NCBI RefSeq assembly: GCF_000220525.1
Contig: NZ_AFPK01000014.1
Span: forward strand, 62,001-126,000
Direction: 5' to 3'
Origin: Ochrovirga pacifica
GTDB taxonomy: Bacteria > Bacteroidota > Bacteroidia > Flavobacteriales > Flavobacteriaceae
Length of the DNA stretch: 64,000 nucleotides
Positions 9,311 to 17,591 of the stretch are shown piece after piece. Position 1 is the stretch's first letter; each line of letters begins with the position of its first letter. The position numbers and the translations under genes were made by a program. The notes beneath the pieces were generated by a model. The model saw only the letters and a program-made list of their open reading frames with translations. It was not told the DNA's origin and searched no databases.

Positions 9311-10576
9311 TTAAGCACCAAATAAAGAAAGCTGATTGTTAAAATTACTACGGTATTTACTTGTAGATTGCTGCTGAATAAGTCCTTTTATTTGATGAGC
9401 AGTTAAATCTTTTCTTTCGAATTTACTAGAAGCACAAGTCATAAAATACTGAGCTCTGTTAAGGGCAATTCCCAACTTTTTTAAATGTTCCCAATTCAGG
9501 TTTCTATGTTTTCTGGCTTGCAAAATTTTAGCAACAGAAGTCATCCCCACCCCAGGAATTCTTGCCAACATTCTTTTATCGGCTTTGTTTACATCCACAG
9601 GAAATTCGTGCAAATTTCTTAATGCCCAGCTAAGTTTAGGATCAATGTCTAAATCTAAAAACTGATGCTGTTCGTTTACAATTTCATCGATATCAAAACC
9701 ATAAAAACGATACAGCCAATCTGTTTGATACAATCTATTTTCTCTCATCACAGGAACGGGAGTGCCAATTTGTGGCAATCGATGATCATGGCTGATGGGA
9801 ATGTATCCAGAATAATACACACGTTTCATTCCGTATTTTTTATACAAAAAATTAGAGGTTTTCATAATCTGTAAATCGTTTTCTCCTGTAGCTCCAACTA
9901 TCATTTGGGTACTTTGACCTGCGGGTGCATATTTGGGAGTGCTTTTGATTATTTTTCGTTCCGATTGGTACTGAATAATTTCGTTTTTAACCTTCTGCAT
10001 CGGTTTTAAAAAATCGGCTTGATTTTTATCGGGAGCTAATAACTTTAGCCCTTGTTTGGTTGGTATTTCAATGTTCACACTCAACCGATCTGCGTACAAA
10101 CCTGCTTCTCTCATCAACTCATCACTTGCTCCTGGTATAGATTTAAGATGAATGTATCCGTTAAAGTTTTCTTCCAATCTCAGCTTTTTTGCCACTGCTA
10201 CCAATCGTTCCATAGTATAATCGGCATTTTTAAAAATTCCCGAGCTCAGAAACAGTCCTTCTATATAGTTTCTTCTGTAAAAATTCAGAGTCAAATCAAC
10301 CACTTCTTGCACTTTAAAAGCTGCTCGTTTGATATCATTACTACTGCGTGTTACACAATAAGCACAATCAAAAATACAGTGATTGGTTAACAATATTTTT
10401 AGCAACGACACACAACGTCCATCTTGGGTATAGGTATGACAAATTCCAGATTTAGAAGCATCTCCCAACCCTTTATTTTTATTCTTTCGGTTGCTACCGC
10501 TAGATGAACAAGAGACATCGTACTTGGCAGCATCGGCCAAAATTTTTAATTTTTCTTGAATACGATCAAAAGACAT
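9311..10576 (-). CDS. Putative DNA modification/repair radical SAM protein (TIGR03916 type)
   Basis: This is a 421-residue cytoplasmic radical SAM enzyme. The cluster-binding motif is C-x3-C-x2-C in LTNHCIFDCAYCVTRSS (residues about 67-83), preceded by the conserved block GICHTYTQDGRCVSLLKIL. The C-terminal third carries a helix-hairpin-helix DNA-binding motif (NKADKRMLARIPGVGMTSVAKIL, about 331-353 by count). Radical SAM plus HhH plus an adjacent DUF4130 partner defines the family. Its role in DNA repair is predicted rather than demonstrated. It is immediately upstream of the partner gene with zero spacing and forms a two-gene operon. The ATG at 10576 gives a standard N-terminus. Confidence 0.88.
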   Translation of the reverse strand: MSFDRIQEKLKILADAAKYDVSCSSSGSNRKNKNKGLGDASKSGICHTYTQDGRCVSLLKILLTNHCIFDCAYCVTRSSNDIKRAAFKVQEVVDLTLNFYRRNYIEGLFLSSGIFKNADYTMERLVAVAKKLRLEENFNGYIHLKSIPGASDELMREAGLYADRLSVNIEIPTKQGLKLLAPDKNQADFLKPMQKVKNEIIQYQSERKIIKSTPKYAPAGQSTQMIVGATGENDLQIMKTSNFLYKKYGMKRVYYSGYIPISHDHRLPQIGTPVPVMRENRLYQTDWLYRFYGFDIDEIVNEQHQFLDLDIDPKLSWALRNLHEFPVDVNKADKRMLARIPGVGMTSVAKILQARKHRNLNWEHLKKLGIALNRAQYFMTCASSKFERKDLTAHQIKGLIQQQSTSKYRSNFNNQLSLFGA

Positions 10577-10670
10577 AGTGATGATTGTTTTAACTGTATA
10601 AAATTAAAACTTATAAGTGCAACCTACTCACACAGGTATTTTTTTCTGATATTTAGAAAGGCTATAAATT

Positions 10671-11537
10671 TTATTGAGATCGCATTGGAATGCGTTGGTA
10701 GGATTTTCTATATTTTGAAGGAGACATCTTCATGTTTTTTTGAAATTGTCGATGAAAAAAAGTCAAATTATTATAACCCACTTTGTAACCAATTTCTGAT
10801 ATTGACAAGTCGGTATCGATAAGCATTTTGCAGGCAATACTAATTTTGTATTCATTCAAAAAAGTAAAAAATGAGGTGTGAAATGTTTTTTTAAAAAATC
10901 GGGAAAAAGTATCACTACTCATGTTCATCACCTCAGAAATATCATCAATCGTAATTTTATTTAAGTAGTTCTCTTTTAAATAATCATACACCACATTGAT
11001 ACGTTCACTTTCTTTATACGATAAACTTTTAGTAAAATTAGCTCCTGCCAACAAATTAAACTGAGTTGTAACAGCCAATTTTTGTAATACTTTCATAAAA
11101 AGGAGTAAGCGTTCAAAAGGTTTCATAGCAACCATTTTTAACAACATAGGTTTTATTTCTAAAGCCAAATTCACATCAAAACGGATGCCTTGTTGCGATC
11201 TGCTTAGCAAGTCTTTTATGTATTTCATTTCTTCCTTGTCTAACCAGTGTTTTAACAAATCTTCTCGCCATTGTATTACAATACATTCCACATCTTCTGT
11301 TTGTTCTCCGATGGTTTTCCAGCAATGAGGCAGATTAGCTCCTACCATTACCAAATCGTCATTATCAAAACTCTCTATACTATTCCCCACATAACGTACT
11401 CCCGTACTTTTTACAATATAAGTCAGCTCATATTCTTCGTGAAAATGCCATGCAGCAGGAAACTCTTTTTCCTGAAACAACACGGTTCTAAAAGAACTCC
11501 CTGAAGAGGGAACTATCTTATGATATTTTGCTTTCAT
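10671..11537 (-). CDS. AraC-family transcriptional regulator
   Basis: This is a 288-residue one-component regulator. Its N-terminal cupin domain includes WHFHEEYELTYIVKSTG and the segment GANLPHCW, as expected for a sugar-binding AraC arm. Its C-terminal AraC DNA-binding domain (about residues 185-280) has two helix-turn-helix units: ITIDDISEVMNMSSDTFSRF and DLSISEIGYKVGYNNLTFF. It is transcribed divergently from the dehydratase gene that opens the sugar catabolic operon, with 176 bases between the starts. This is the classic arrangement for a regulator of the adjacent pathway. The inducer is probably a sugar or sugar acid of that pathway (inference). Confidence 0.9.
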   Translation of the reverse strand: MKAKYHKIVPSSGSSFRTVLFQEKEFPAAWHFHEEYELTYIVKSTGVRYVGNSIESFDNDDLVMVGANLPHCWKTIGEQTEDVECIVIQWREDLLKHWLDKEEMKYIKDLLSRSQQGIRFDVNLALEIKPMLLKMVAMKPFERLLLFMKVLQKLAVTTQFNLLAGANFTKSLSYKESERINVVYDYLKENYLNKITIDDISEVMNMSSDTFSRFFKKTFHTSFFTFLNEYKISIACKMLIDTDLSISEIGYKVGYNNLTFFHRQFQKNMKMSPSKYRKSYQRIPMRSQ

Positions 11538-11584
11538 TGGGTTTGGTTTATCTTTAAAAGTATATCTTTTTGTATATAATACAA

Positions 11585-11667
11585 GTACATATCAATAAAA
11601 AACACAGAATAGTGTACATGAATAGTTATATTGTGTAAAAAGTATCAACAAACAATAGATATTTTTG
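11585..11667 (+). promoter_or_regulatory. Putative AraC operator and promoter of the catabolic operon
   Basis: The divergent intergenic region holds two direct copies of GTACAT (11585-11590 and 11614-11619), 29 bases apart, each followed by an AT-rich stretch. Spaced direct repeats are typical of AraC-family sites. Downstream, TTG at 11631 and TATTTTTG at 11660-11667 resemble a Bacteroidota promoter, but the 26-base spacing is longer than usual. This is a motif-level suggestion only. Confidence 0.35.
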
Positions 11668-11713
11668 TGATTAATACATGTAACTAAAATTAAAACTACT
11701 AAATATACAACTT

Positions 11714-12802
11714 ATGTCCAAAGACATTGCCATTAGGGAAGCCAAAATTTATAAAGCCATTGCTCCGTTAAAAAAACCCATATCGGATGCTACACACACC
11801 ATTACCGAAATTTCTTTCTTAGTCTTAAGAATTCAACTAGAAAACGGAGTAATTGGTGAGTCATACTTACTGTCCTTTCAGTATTCACCCAATGCCATCG
11901 CAGGAGCATTAAAAGATGCCATCCCTTATATTATTGGACACAAAACCAATGAAATGGGAATTGTGTATAACAAATTAGACGATTTGGCAGAGTACTTTGG
12001 AAACCAAGGAATTAACCGTTGGGCACAAGCTGCTGTAAATATTGCTATGTGGGATGCTTGGGGAAAAACGCTGAATCAACCTGTTCATAAAATCTTAGGA
12101 GTACATCAAGAAAAGGTATCTATTTATGGTAGTGGTGGATGGATTTCCTATTCTGTGGACGAGCTAATAGAAGAGGTAACCGATTATGCAAATCGTGGAT
12201 TTAAAGCGGTTAAAATAAAAGTAGGATCGCCAAAAGTAGCTACCGACTTAGAACGTTTGCGCTTGGTGCGTGAAGCCGTAGGAAATAAGGTAGACATTAT
12301 GATGGATGCCAATCAGGGAATGGACTTACCTTCTGCCATGAAACTAGCTAGAGGTGCCAAAGAACTAAATATCAACTGGTTTGAAGAACCTGTAAATCAT
12401 CAAAACTTTCAAGCTTTTGAACTTTTAAAAACACAAGCAGGAATATCTTTAGCTATGGGAGAGCGTGAATACGACACCTTGCCTTTAAGAGAGCTTGTAA
12501 CTAGAAATGCCTTGGACATTTGGCAACCCGATATTTTAAGAATTGGAGGAGTAGAAAAATGGAGAGAAAGTGCTGCTTTGGCTCAAAGTTTCAACTTACC
12601 AGTATTGCCACATTATTACAAAGATTACGATGTGCCTTTATTGTGTACTATTTCTAACGGTGTGGGTGCAGAATCTTTTGATTGGGTAGATCCGTTGATA
12701 GACAATCCTATGGTTATTCAAGACGGTTTTGCCAAACCTCATGATTTACCAGGTTGGGGATTCAATTTTATAGAGGATACATTAACCGAAATTAAATTCT
12801 AA
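11714..12802 (+). CDS. Enolase-superfamily sugar-acid dehydratase (mandelate racemase/MLE type)
   Basis: This 362-residue cytoplasmic enzyme has an N-terminal capping domain and a (beta/alpha)7-beta barrel. Catalytic features are visible: K167-x-K169 in VKIKVG, metal ligands D198 (MMDANQG), E224 (WFEEP) and E250 (MGERE), and a His at 300 (VLPHYY) with D273 before it. These are the MR-subgroup Lys and His/Asp bases. Family members dehydrate aldonates to 2-keto-3-deoxy acids; close functional options are L-fuconate or L-galactonate dehydratase. Another option is 3,6-anhydro-L-galactonate cycloisomerase, which is also an enolase-superfamily enzyme. It is shorter than classical L-fuconate dehydratase (about 430 residues). 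It heads the operon, and its stop codon overlaps the SDR start by one base. The exact substrate is uncertain. Confidence 0.85.
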   Translation: MSKDIAIREAKIYKAIAPLKKPISDATHTITEISFLVLRIQLENGVIGESYLLSFQYSPNAIAGALKDAIPYIIGHKTNEMGIVYNKLDDLAEYFGNQGINRWAQAAVNIAMWDAWGKTLNQPVHKILGVHQEKVSIYGSGGWISYSVDELIEEVTDYANRGFKAVKIKVGSPKVATDLERLRLVREAVGNKVDIMMDANQGMDLPSAMKLARGAKELNINWFEEPVNHQNFQAFELLKTQAGISLAMGEREYDTLPLRELVTRNALDIWQPDILRIGGVEKWRESAALAQSFNLPVLPHYYKDYDVPLLCTISNGVGAESFDWVDPLIDNPMVIQDGFAKPHDLPGWGFNFIEDTLTEIKF

Positions 12803-13563
12803 TGAACTTAAACGTATTTTCCTTAAAAAATCAAAGAGTCTTAGTTACAGGAGGTGGAACTGGAATTGGTTTGGGGATTTCCAAAGCGATGATAGAAGCG
12901 GGTGCTAAAGTCGTTATTACGGGTCGTAGAGAAGAAGTATTGCAAGAAGCAGTTGAGGAACTGGGAGCCAATGCATCTTATAGAGTCAACGATATTACAG
13001 ACAGAGCTAGTATTCCTGTCTTGGTTTCGGATATAGAAACTAACGAAGGACCTATTGATATTTTGGTAAACAATGCTGGAATTCATCACAAAGCGTGGGC
13101 ACAGGATACTACGGATGAAGATTTTGAACGTATTATACAAACCAACCTCATTAGTGTGTTTTCTCTAACTCGTGAATGTGCCAAATATATGCTAAAACGT
13201 AAAAAAGGAAGCATAATTATGATTGGTTCTATGGCAGGTTTGTTTGGAATAGACAGAGTAATTGCCTATAGCGCATCTAAAACAGCCTTAACAGGATTGG
13301 TGAATAGTTTAACAGCAGAATATGCTAAAGACAATGTTAGAGTAAACGCTATTGCTCCAGGGTGGATTACATCGAATATGTTTTTAAATGCAGTGAACAA
13401 AGACCAAGCTCGTAAACAACAAATTACCAATCGTATTGCCATGGATCATTTTGGGACTACCGAAGATATTGGGAATGCAGCCGTGTTCCTAAGTTCACAA
13501 GCTGCCAAATATATTACAGGGGTTATTTTACCTGTAGATGGTGGTGCAACGGTGAATTTTTAG
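12802..13563 (+). CDS. SDR oxidoreductase (gluconate 5-dehydrogenase/KduD-like)
   Basis: This is a 253-residue NAD(P)-dependent short-chain dehydrogenase. It shows the Rossmann motif TGGGTGIGLG near the N-terminus, the NNAG motif (about residue 90), a catalytic Ser in IGSMAG and the YSASK Tyr-x3-Lys pair. The C-terminal segment ITGVILPVDGGATV is also typical. The N-terminal FSL-x-n-TGG pattern resembles IdnO (5-ketogluconate reductase) and KduD (2-keto-3-deoxygluconate 5-dehydrogenase), which act at C5 of sugar acids. Its start ATG overlaps the dehydratase stop (TAATG), so the two are coupled. In context it could reduce a 2,5-diketo-3-deoxy acid or oxidise a 2-keto-3-deoxy acid; this is an inference. 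Confidence 0.85.
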   Translation: MNLNVFSLKNQRVLVTGGGTGIGLGISKAMIEAGAKVVITGRREEVLQEAVEELGANASYRVNDITDRASIPVLVSDIETNEGPIDILVNNAGIHHKAWAQDTTDEDFERIIQTNLISVFSLTRECAKYMLKRKKGSIIMIGSMAGLFGIDRVIAYSASKTALTGLVNSLTAEYAKDNVRVNAIAPGWITSNMFLNAVNKDQARKQQITNRIAMDHFGTTEDIGNAAVFLSSQAAKYITGVILPVDGGATVNF

Positions 13564-13583
13564 AGACACACAGTGTCTTTTTT
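13564..13583 (+). terminator. Small hairpin with T-run inside the catabolic operon
   Basis: AGACAC and GTGTCT form a 6-bp stem with a 3-base loop, followed by six Ts, directly after the SDR stop codon. The 107-base gap before the next gene makes partial termination or attenuation possible. Confidence 0.5.
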
Positions 13584-13670
13584 CAATAACGTAGTTGTGA
13601 AAAAAACAGGACACAAATAACTAAGACAAAGCTTGCAGCCTAAGGCCTACAGCACAAAGCAAACAAAAAA

Positions 13671-14612
13671 ATGATAAAACCAACATACATACAAGGAGAC
13701 TCAAGTAAAAGCCCTTTTTTTAACAATCAAAGCCGATTGGTTTATGGTACTTCTGGACTCGGAGGTGTTTGGGGAGCGGTAAAAGAATCTGAATCTATTG
13801 AAGCACTGCTGTACGCACTAGAAAACGGAATTTCTGTTTTTGATACCGCTCCATCCTACGGAGAAGCTGAAAATTACCTAGGAAAAGCATTAAAGCAATG
13901 GAAAGGTACAAGACCTTTTGTGAGCACCAAAATTGGACGATTGAAAGGAGCAGATGCTTTTGACACAAAGTTGGATTATACTCCAGATGGATTAAAACGC
14001 AGCATAGAGAATAGCTTAGAAACGTTGGGACTTTCTAAAGTTGACTTGTTATTTCTGCACGAGCCACAACTAGTGCCTTTGGACAAGATGGATGAAATTT
14101 TAGACACGCTTAAATCATTCAAAGCTCAAGGAATGGTTGATAGAATTGGCGTAGGAGGAAATCCATCAGAAGAATTTAAACCTTACATTACCAAAGAAAA
14201 TTTTGATGTTGTTTCTGGTTTTTTAAAACTAAATGCTTGCAACCTATCGGTCTTTAATGGTGAAATTCAACAATATCAAAAAGAAAACATTGGATATTAT
14301 GCTGCTTCTGCCCTACACTTTTCTTTACTAGGAAATCGTTTTCAGAAATATGTAGATGAGGGAGTTGACGGTGAGTGGATCACCCAGCAAGATTTACAAA
14401 ATGCCATCAAAGTAAACGAGATTGCCAAAGAGCTAGATACACCCTTGGCTACTCTAGCCCAACGATATTTATTTTCTGTAAAAGAAGCCGACAGAGTAGT
14501 TATGGGAGCTAGAACTCCAGCACAAATAAAGGCTACTATTGCCGATTGGAATTTAGGAAAATTACCAGAAGATATTTTTGATAAAATCACACACATCATC
14601 ACCAAAAAATAA
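13671..14612 (+). CDS. Aldo/keto reductase, probable L-fucose/L-galactose 1-dehydrogenase
   Basis: This is a 313-residue AKR-family enzyme. The catalytic tetrad is readable: Asp and Tyr in VFDTAPSYGEAE, Lys in FVSTKIGR and His in LLFLHEPQ. The opening GTSGLGGVWG and the overall length match D-threo-aldose 1-dehydrogenase (L-fucose dehydrogenase) and related L-galactose dehydrogenases, which oxidise the sugar at C1 to the aldonolactone with NAD(P). It sits between the SDR and the Zn dehydrogenase genes, and 4 bases separate its stop from the next start. It would supply the lactone/aldonate substrate for the dehydratase at 11714-12802; no lactonase gene is visible in the operon. Substrate preference cannot be read from the sequence. 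Confidence 0.82.
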   Translation: MIKPTYIQGDSSKSPFFNNQSRLVYGTSGLGGVWGAVKESESIEALLYALENGISVFDTAPSYGEAENYLGKALKQWKGTRPFVSTKIGRLKGADAFDTKLDYTPDGLKRSIENSLETLGLSKVDLLFLHEPQLVPLDKMDEILDTLKSFKAQGMVDRIGVGGNPSEEFKPYITKENFDVVSGFLKLNACNLSVFNGEIQQYQKENIGYYAASALHFSLLGNRFQKYVDEGVDGEWITQQDLQNAIKVNEIAKELDTPLATLAQRYLFSVKEADRVVMGARTPAQIKATIADWNLGKLPEDIFDKITHIITKK

Positions 14613-14616
14613 GCTT

Positions 14617-15633
14617 ATGAAAGCAGTTCGTTTAAAACAACCTGGGGAATGGGAAACGCTGGAAATAGTACAACCCACCACTAATTTAGCAAGTGGACAG
14701 GCCTTGTTAAAGGTGAAAAAAATAGGAGTTTGTGGAACAGATTTACATGCCTACAAAGGGCAACAACCTTTTTTTGAATATCCAAGAATATTAGGTCATG
14801 AATTGGCGGTAGAAATTGTAGCCATTGCCGACGATGTGACCAACGTACAGGTAGGAGACCGATGCTCGGTAGAGCCTTACTACAATGAAGTTATTGGACA
14901 AGCGGTGCGAAGAGGGAAAACCAATTGTGGAGAACACTTAAAAGTACTGGGGGTACATGTAGATGGAGGAATGCAAGAGTATTTTGTATATCCTGCGGAG
15001 TTTTTACATGCAACCAATTCTTTGTCAGACGATCAGTTGGCTATGATAGAACCTTTAGCAATTGGTTGCCATGCAGTAGATAGAGCTGACATTAAGGAAG
15101 ATGATATTGTACTTGTAATTGGTGCAGGTCCTATTGGTTTAGGAACCATTCAGTTTGCACAGCTAAAAGGAGCAAAAGTTATTGCTATGGATATAGACGA
15201 TGCCAAACTGGAAAAGTGTAAAAAAATCACAAAGGTAAAAGACACAATAAACGCTTTAGGCAATGTAGAAGAGGATTTAAAAACACTATTAAACGGAGAC
15301 TTGCCTACGGTCATCTTAGATGCTACGGGAAGTCCAAAATCTATGATGAATACTTTTAACTATGCAGCAGCAGGTGGCACAATTGTGTTTATTGGATTGT
15401 TTATGGGTGATGTTGTTTTTCACGATCCTTCTTTTCACAAAAAAGAATTGACTCTAAAAGCAAGTAGAGCGGCTATGGGAAGTGATTTTGGGCGTATTAT
15501 TCGCTTGATTGAAGCCGGCAAAATAGATGCAAGTTCTTTTATTACGCACAGAATTCCGTTTGATGCAGTTCCTGATGAATTTGAAAAACTATATCAAGAA
15601 CCCAATCTTATCAAAGCCATTATAGAACTATAA
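14617..15633 (+). CDS. Zinc-type alcohol dehydrogenase, YjjN/LgoD-like (L-galactonate oxidoreductase family)
   Basis: This is a 338-residue medium-chain dehydrogenase. The catalytic zinc site is present: GVCGTDLHAYKG supplies Cys, GHELAVEI supplies His-Glu. The NAD motif is GAGPIGLG. Recalled similarity to E. coli YjjN (L-galactonate 5-dehydrogenase) is strong along its length: NQPFF-like QQPFFEYPRILGHE, GKTNC...GVHxDGG and FVGLF-like IGLFMGD blocks. The four-Cys structural zinc loop is degenerate: only the Cys of GKTNC remains, replaced by YYNEVIGQAVRR. I chose the ATG at 14617 (MKAVRLKQPGEW) because the upstream in-frame start would overlap the previous gene. It likely oxidises C5 of an L-galactonate-type acid or its 2-keto-3-deoxy derivative (inference). 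Confidence 0.85.
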   Translation: MKAVRLKQPGEWETLEIVQPTTNLASGQALLKVKKIGVCGTDLHAYKGQQPFFEYPRILGHELAVEIVAIADDVTNVQVGDRCSVEPYYNEVIGQAVRRGKTNCGEHLKVLGVHVDGGMQEYFVYPAEFLHATNSLSDDQLAMIEPLAIGCHAVDRADIKEDDIVLVIGAGPIGLGTIQFAQLKGAKVIAMDIDDAKLEKCKKITKVKDTINALGNVEEDLKTLLNGDLPTVILDATGSPKSMMNTFNYAAAGGTIVFIGLFMGDVVFHDPSFHKKELTLKASRAAMGSDFGRIIRLIEAGKIDASSFITHRIPFDAVPDEFEKLYQEPNLIKAIIEL

Positions 15634-15643
15634 ACTATACCTT

Positions 15644-16903
15644 ATGACCTCATCAAAACAAAATAACAAACAGTTTTTAGCTCCATTAATTATCGTTATG
15701 GCCTTGATGTTTTTCTGGAATTTAGCCCGAAACATTAATGACGTATTAATTCCCCACTTAAAAAGAGCTTGTCAACTAACCGATTTCCAATCCTCATTGG
15801 TACAATCAGCTTTTTTTGGAGCTTATTTTATCATGGCTCTACCAGCAGGTTGGTATATCCAAAAAAAAGGATACCGTCAAGGAATGGTCGCAGGTTTATT
15901 AATTGCTGCCACAGGAGCATTTTTATTTTATCCTGCAGCAGAAACTAGAATTTATCCATTTTTCTTAGTGGCCTTATTTGTAATGGCAGCAGGTTTTGCA
16001 GTTCTAGAAGTAACCGCCTCACCGTACATCACCAAACTAGGAAAACCCGAAGGGGCTTCTAGCCGATTGAGTATGGCAGCAGCTATTGGTTCTGTAGGAG
16101 CTACCGTGGCTCCTGTATTGGCATCACTCCTATTTTTACACGAAGTAGATGTGCCCCAATCGACTATTGATACGTATACACCTAATCAATTAGAAACTTT
16201 TTTGTCTGAAGAAGCCGCTTTGGTAAAACCTCCGTATTTGATATTGACAGGAATTTTAGTTGCCATTGCTTTGGTGGTTATTTTCATCAAACTACCAAAA
16301 ATTGAAGACGAACAAGGAGGAGCTAAAAAACCTTTGTTAGACATTTTAAAATTTAAACATACATTGTATGGTGTAGGAGCTGAATTCTTTTATGTAGGTG
16401 CCGAAGTGGGAATTGTAAGTTTCATCATCCGTTATGCTAAATGGTTTCAAATTCCAGAATTAACAGAGCAAAAAGCAGCACAGTTTATTACTGCTTTTAT
16501 GGGACTGGTTTTACTAGGTAGATTGTTGGGAGTCTATATTTTAAAAAAATTCCAACCTCAAAATGTATTGGCTTTTTGTAGCATTAGTGCTTTTGCAATG
16601 GTTACACTTGCCATAGTTTCTAACGGCTATTTTTCTTTGACTTGTTTGGCAGTAGTAGGTTTGTTTACCTCTATCGTGTATCCTATTATTTTTAGTTTAA
16701 GCATGAAAGACTTAAAAGAATACACCAAAACAGGATCATCAGTATTCCTATTAGGAATTGTAGGTGGTGCCATTGTTCCTCCACTAATGGGATATATATC
16801 TGATACGGCTGGAATTAAATTTTCATTTGTAATTCCATTAATATGTTATGTGTACTTATTATTCTTTGCAATTAAAGGCCACAAAGTTAAAATTAAAGCA
16901 TAA
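15644..16903 (+). CDS. FucP-type sugar:H+ symporter (MFS)
   Basis: This 419-residue inner-membrane transporter has about 12 hydrophobic helices. Family landmarks are visible: NDVLIPHLK in TM1-2 (equivalent to the proton-coupling Asp region of E. coli FucP), and FAVLEVTASPYITKLG with the conserved Glu in TM4. E. coli FucP accepts L-fucose, L-galactose and D-arabinose, so the substrate here is likely a sugar of that stereochemistry. The gene is 10 bases after the Zn dehydrogenase and 4 bases before the mutarotase, clearly within the operon. It would import the monosaccharide released in the periplasm by the exported glycosidases. I leave the symbol blank because the substrate may not be fucose. 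Confidence 0.87.
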   Translation: MTSSKQNNKQFLAPLIIVMALMFFWNLARNINDVLIPHLKRACQLTDFQSSLVQSAFFGAYFIMALPAGWYIQKKGYRQGMVAGLLIAATGAFLFYPAAETRIYPFFLVALFVMAAGFAVLEVTASPYITKLGKPEGASSRLSMAAAIGSVGATVAPVLASLLFLHEVDVPQSTIDTYTPNQLETFLSEEAALVKPPYLILTGILVAIALVVIFIKLPKIEDEQGGAKKPLLDILKFKHTLYGVGAEFFYVGAEVGIVSFIIRYAKWFQIPELTEQKAAQFITAFMGLVLLGRLLGVYILKKFQPQNVLAFCSISAFAMVTLAIVSNGYFSLTCLAVVGLFTSIVYPIIFSLSMKDLKEYTKTGSSVFLLGIVGGAIVPPLMGYISDTAGIKFSFVIPLICYVYLLFFAIKGHKVKIKA

Positions 16904-16907
16904 ATAG

Positions 16908-17570
16908 ATGGATGCAATACAATTTCGTCGCTTTACTTATTTGGTTTCTGATGTTGATATTTCTAGTTTAACAATATCTAAGGAAACAAAAGAACGTTTA
17001 GAAATAGCGGGGATTTACCAATTTGAAATCTACCAGAAAGAGAATAACTATTTTATATTGGTTGATACCAAAATAGCTTACGATAGTTATGTGGTTCACA
17101 AAATATGTTCGGAGCTAGGCATTAAGTTGCCTTCTTTTTCTTTTGAGGAGGAGCCTTTGGAACGTATTTATGAATTTGAGCAACAATCTGTTTATAAAGC
17201 TAAAGATGGACAGTTAAAAACAACTGTGGCTCCTTACAAAAGATTTGTTTGGACGTTGTTACTCCAAGAAGATCCTGAATTAATGGCTGAGTATAAGAGA
17301 GTTCATAGTATGGGGCAAGCTTGGCCAGAAGTCACTGCCAATATGAAAACAGTAGGAGTAAAGGATATGGAGATTTACCTATCAGGAACCCAAGCTATTT
17401 TAATTATGGATACTGTTCCCAACTTTGATTTAGAAAAAATAGGTCCCAAATGGCAACAGCTACCAAGAGAAACAGAATGGCAAGAATACGTGGCTAAATT
17501 TCAGAGAACAAATCCAGAAAGCTCCATTCAAGAGAAGTGGCAAGATATGACCTTAATTACATCAAAATAA
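16908..17570 (+). CDS. RhaM-like sugar mutarotase with an extra N-terminal domain
   Basis: The C-terminal half (about residues 109-205) matches the L-rhamnose/L-fucose mutarotase family (DUF718). It reads KRFVWTLLLQEDPELMAEY followed by RVHSMGQAWPEV, which retains the catalytic His and the WPE motif. The family interconverts sugar anomers and is normally about 104 residues. Here 220 residues include about 108 extra N-terminal residues (FRRFTYLVSDVD...), which may be a diverged second ferredoxin-like domain. It sits between the permease and the GH29 gene (4 and 21-base gaps). It probably speeds anomer conversion of the imported sugar before C1 oxidation. There is no signal peptide, so it is cytoplasmic. 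Confidence 0.8.
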   Translation: MDAIQFRRFTYLVSDVDISSLTISKETKERLEIAGIYQFEIYQKENNYFILVDTKIAYDSYVVHKICSELGIKLPSFSFEEEPLERIYEFEQQSVYKAKDGQLKTTVAPYKRFVWTLLLQEDPELMAEYKRVHSMGQAWPEVTANMKTVGVKDMEIYLSGTQAILIMDTVPNFDLEKIGPKWQQLPRETEWQEYVAKFQRTNPESSIQEKWQDMTLITSK

Positions 17571-17591
17571 ACAAATAAAGAATTTACTAAG

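Noticed and set aside
14578-14616. Upstream start for the Zn dehydrogenase
   Set aside because: It overlaps the end of the aldo/keto reductase gene, and the ATG at 14617 gives the natural N-terminus.
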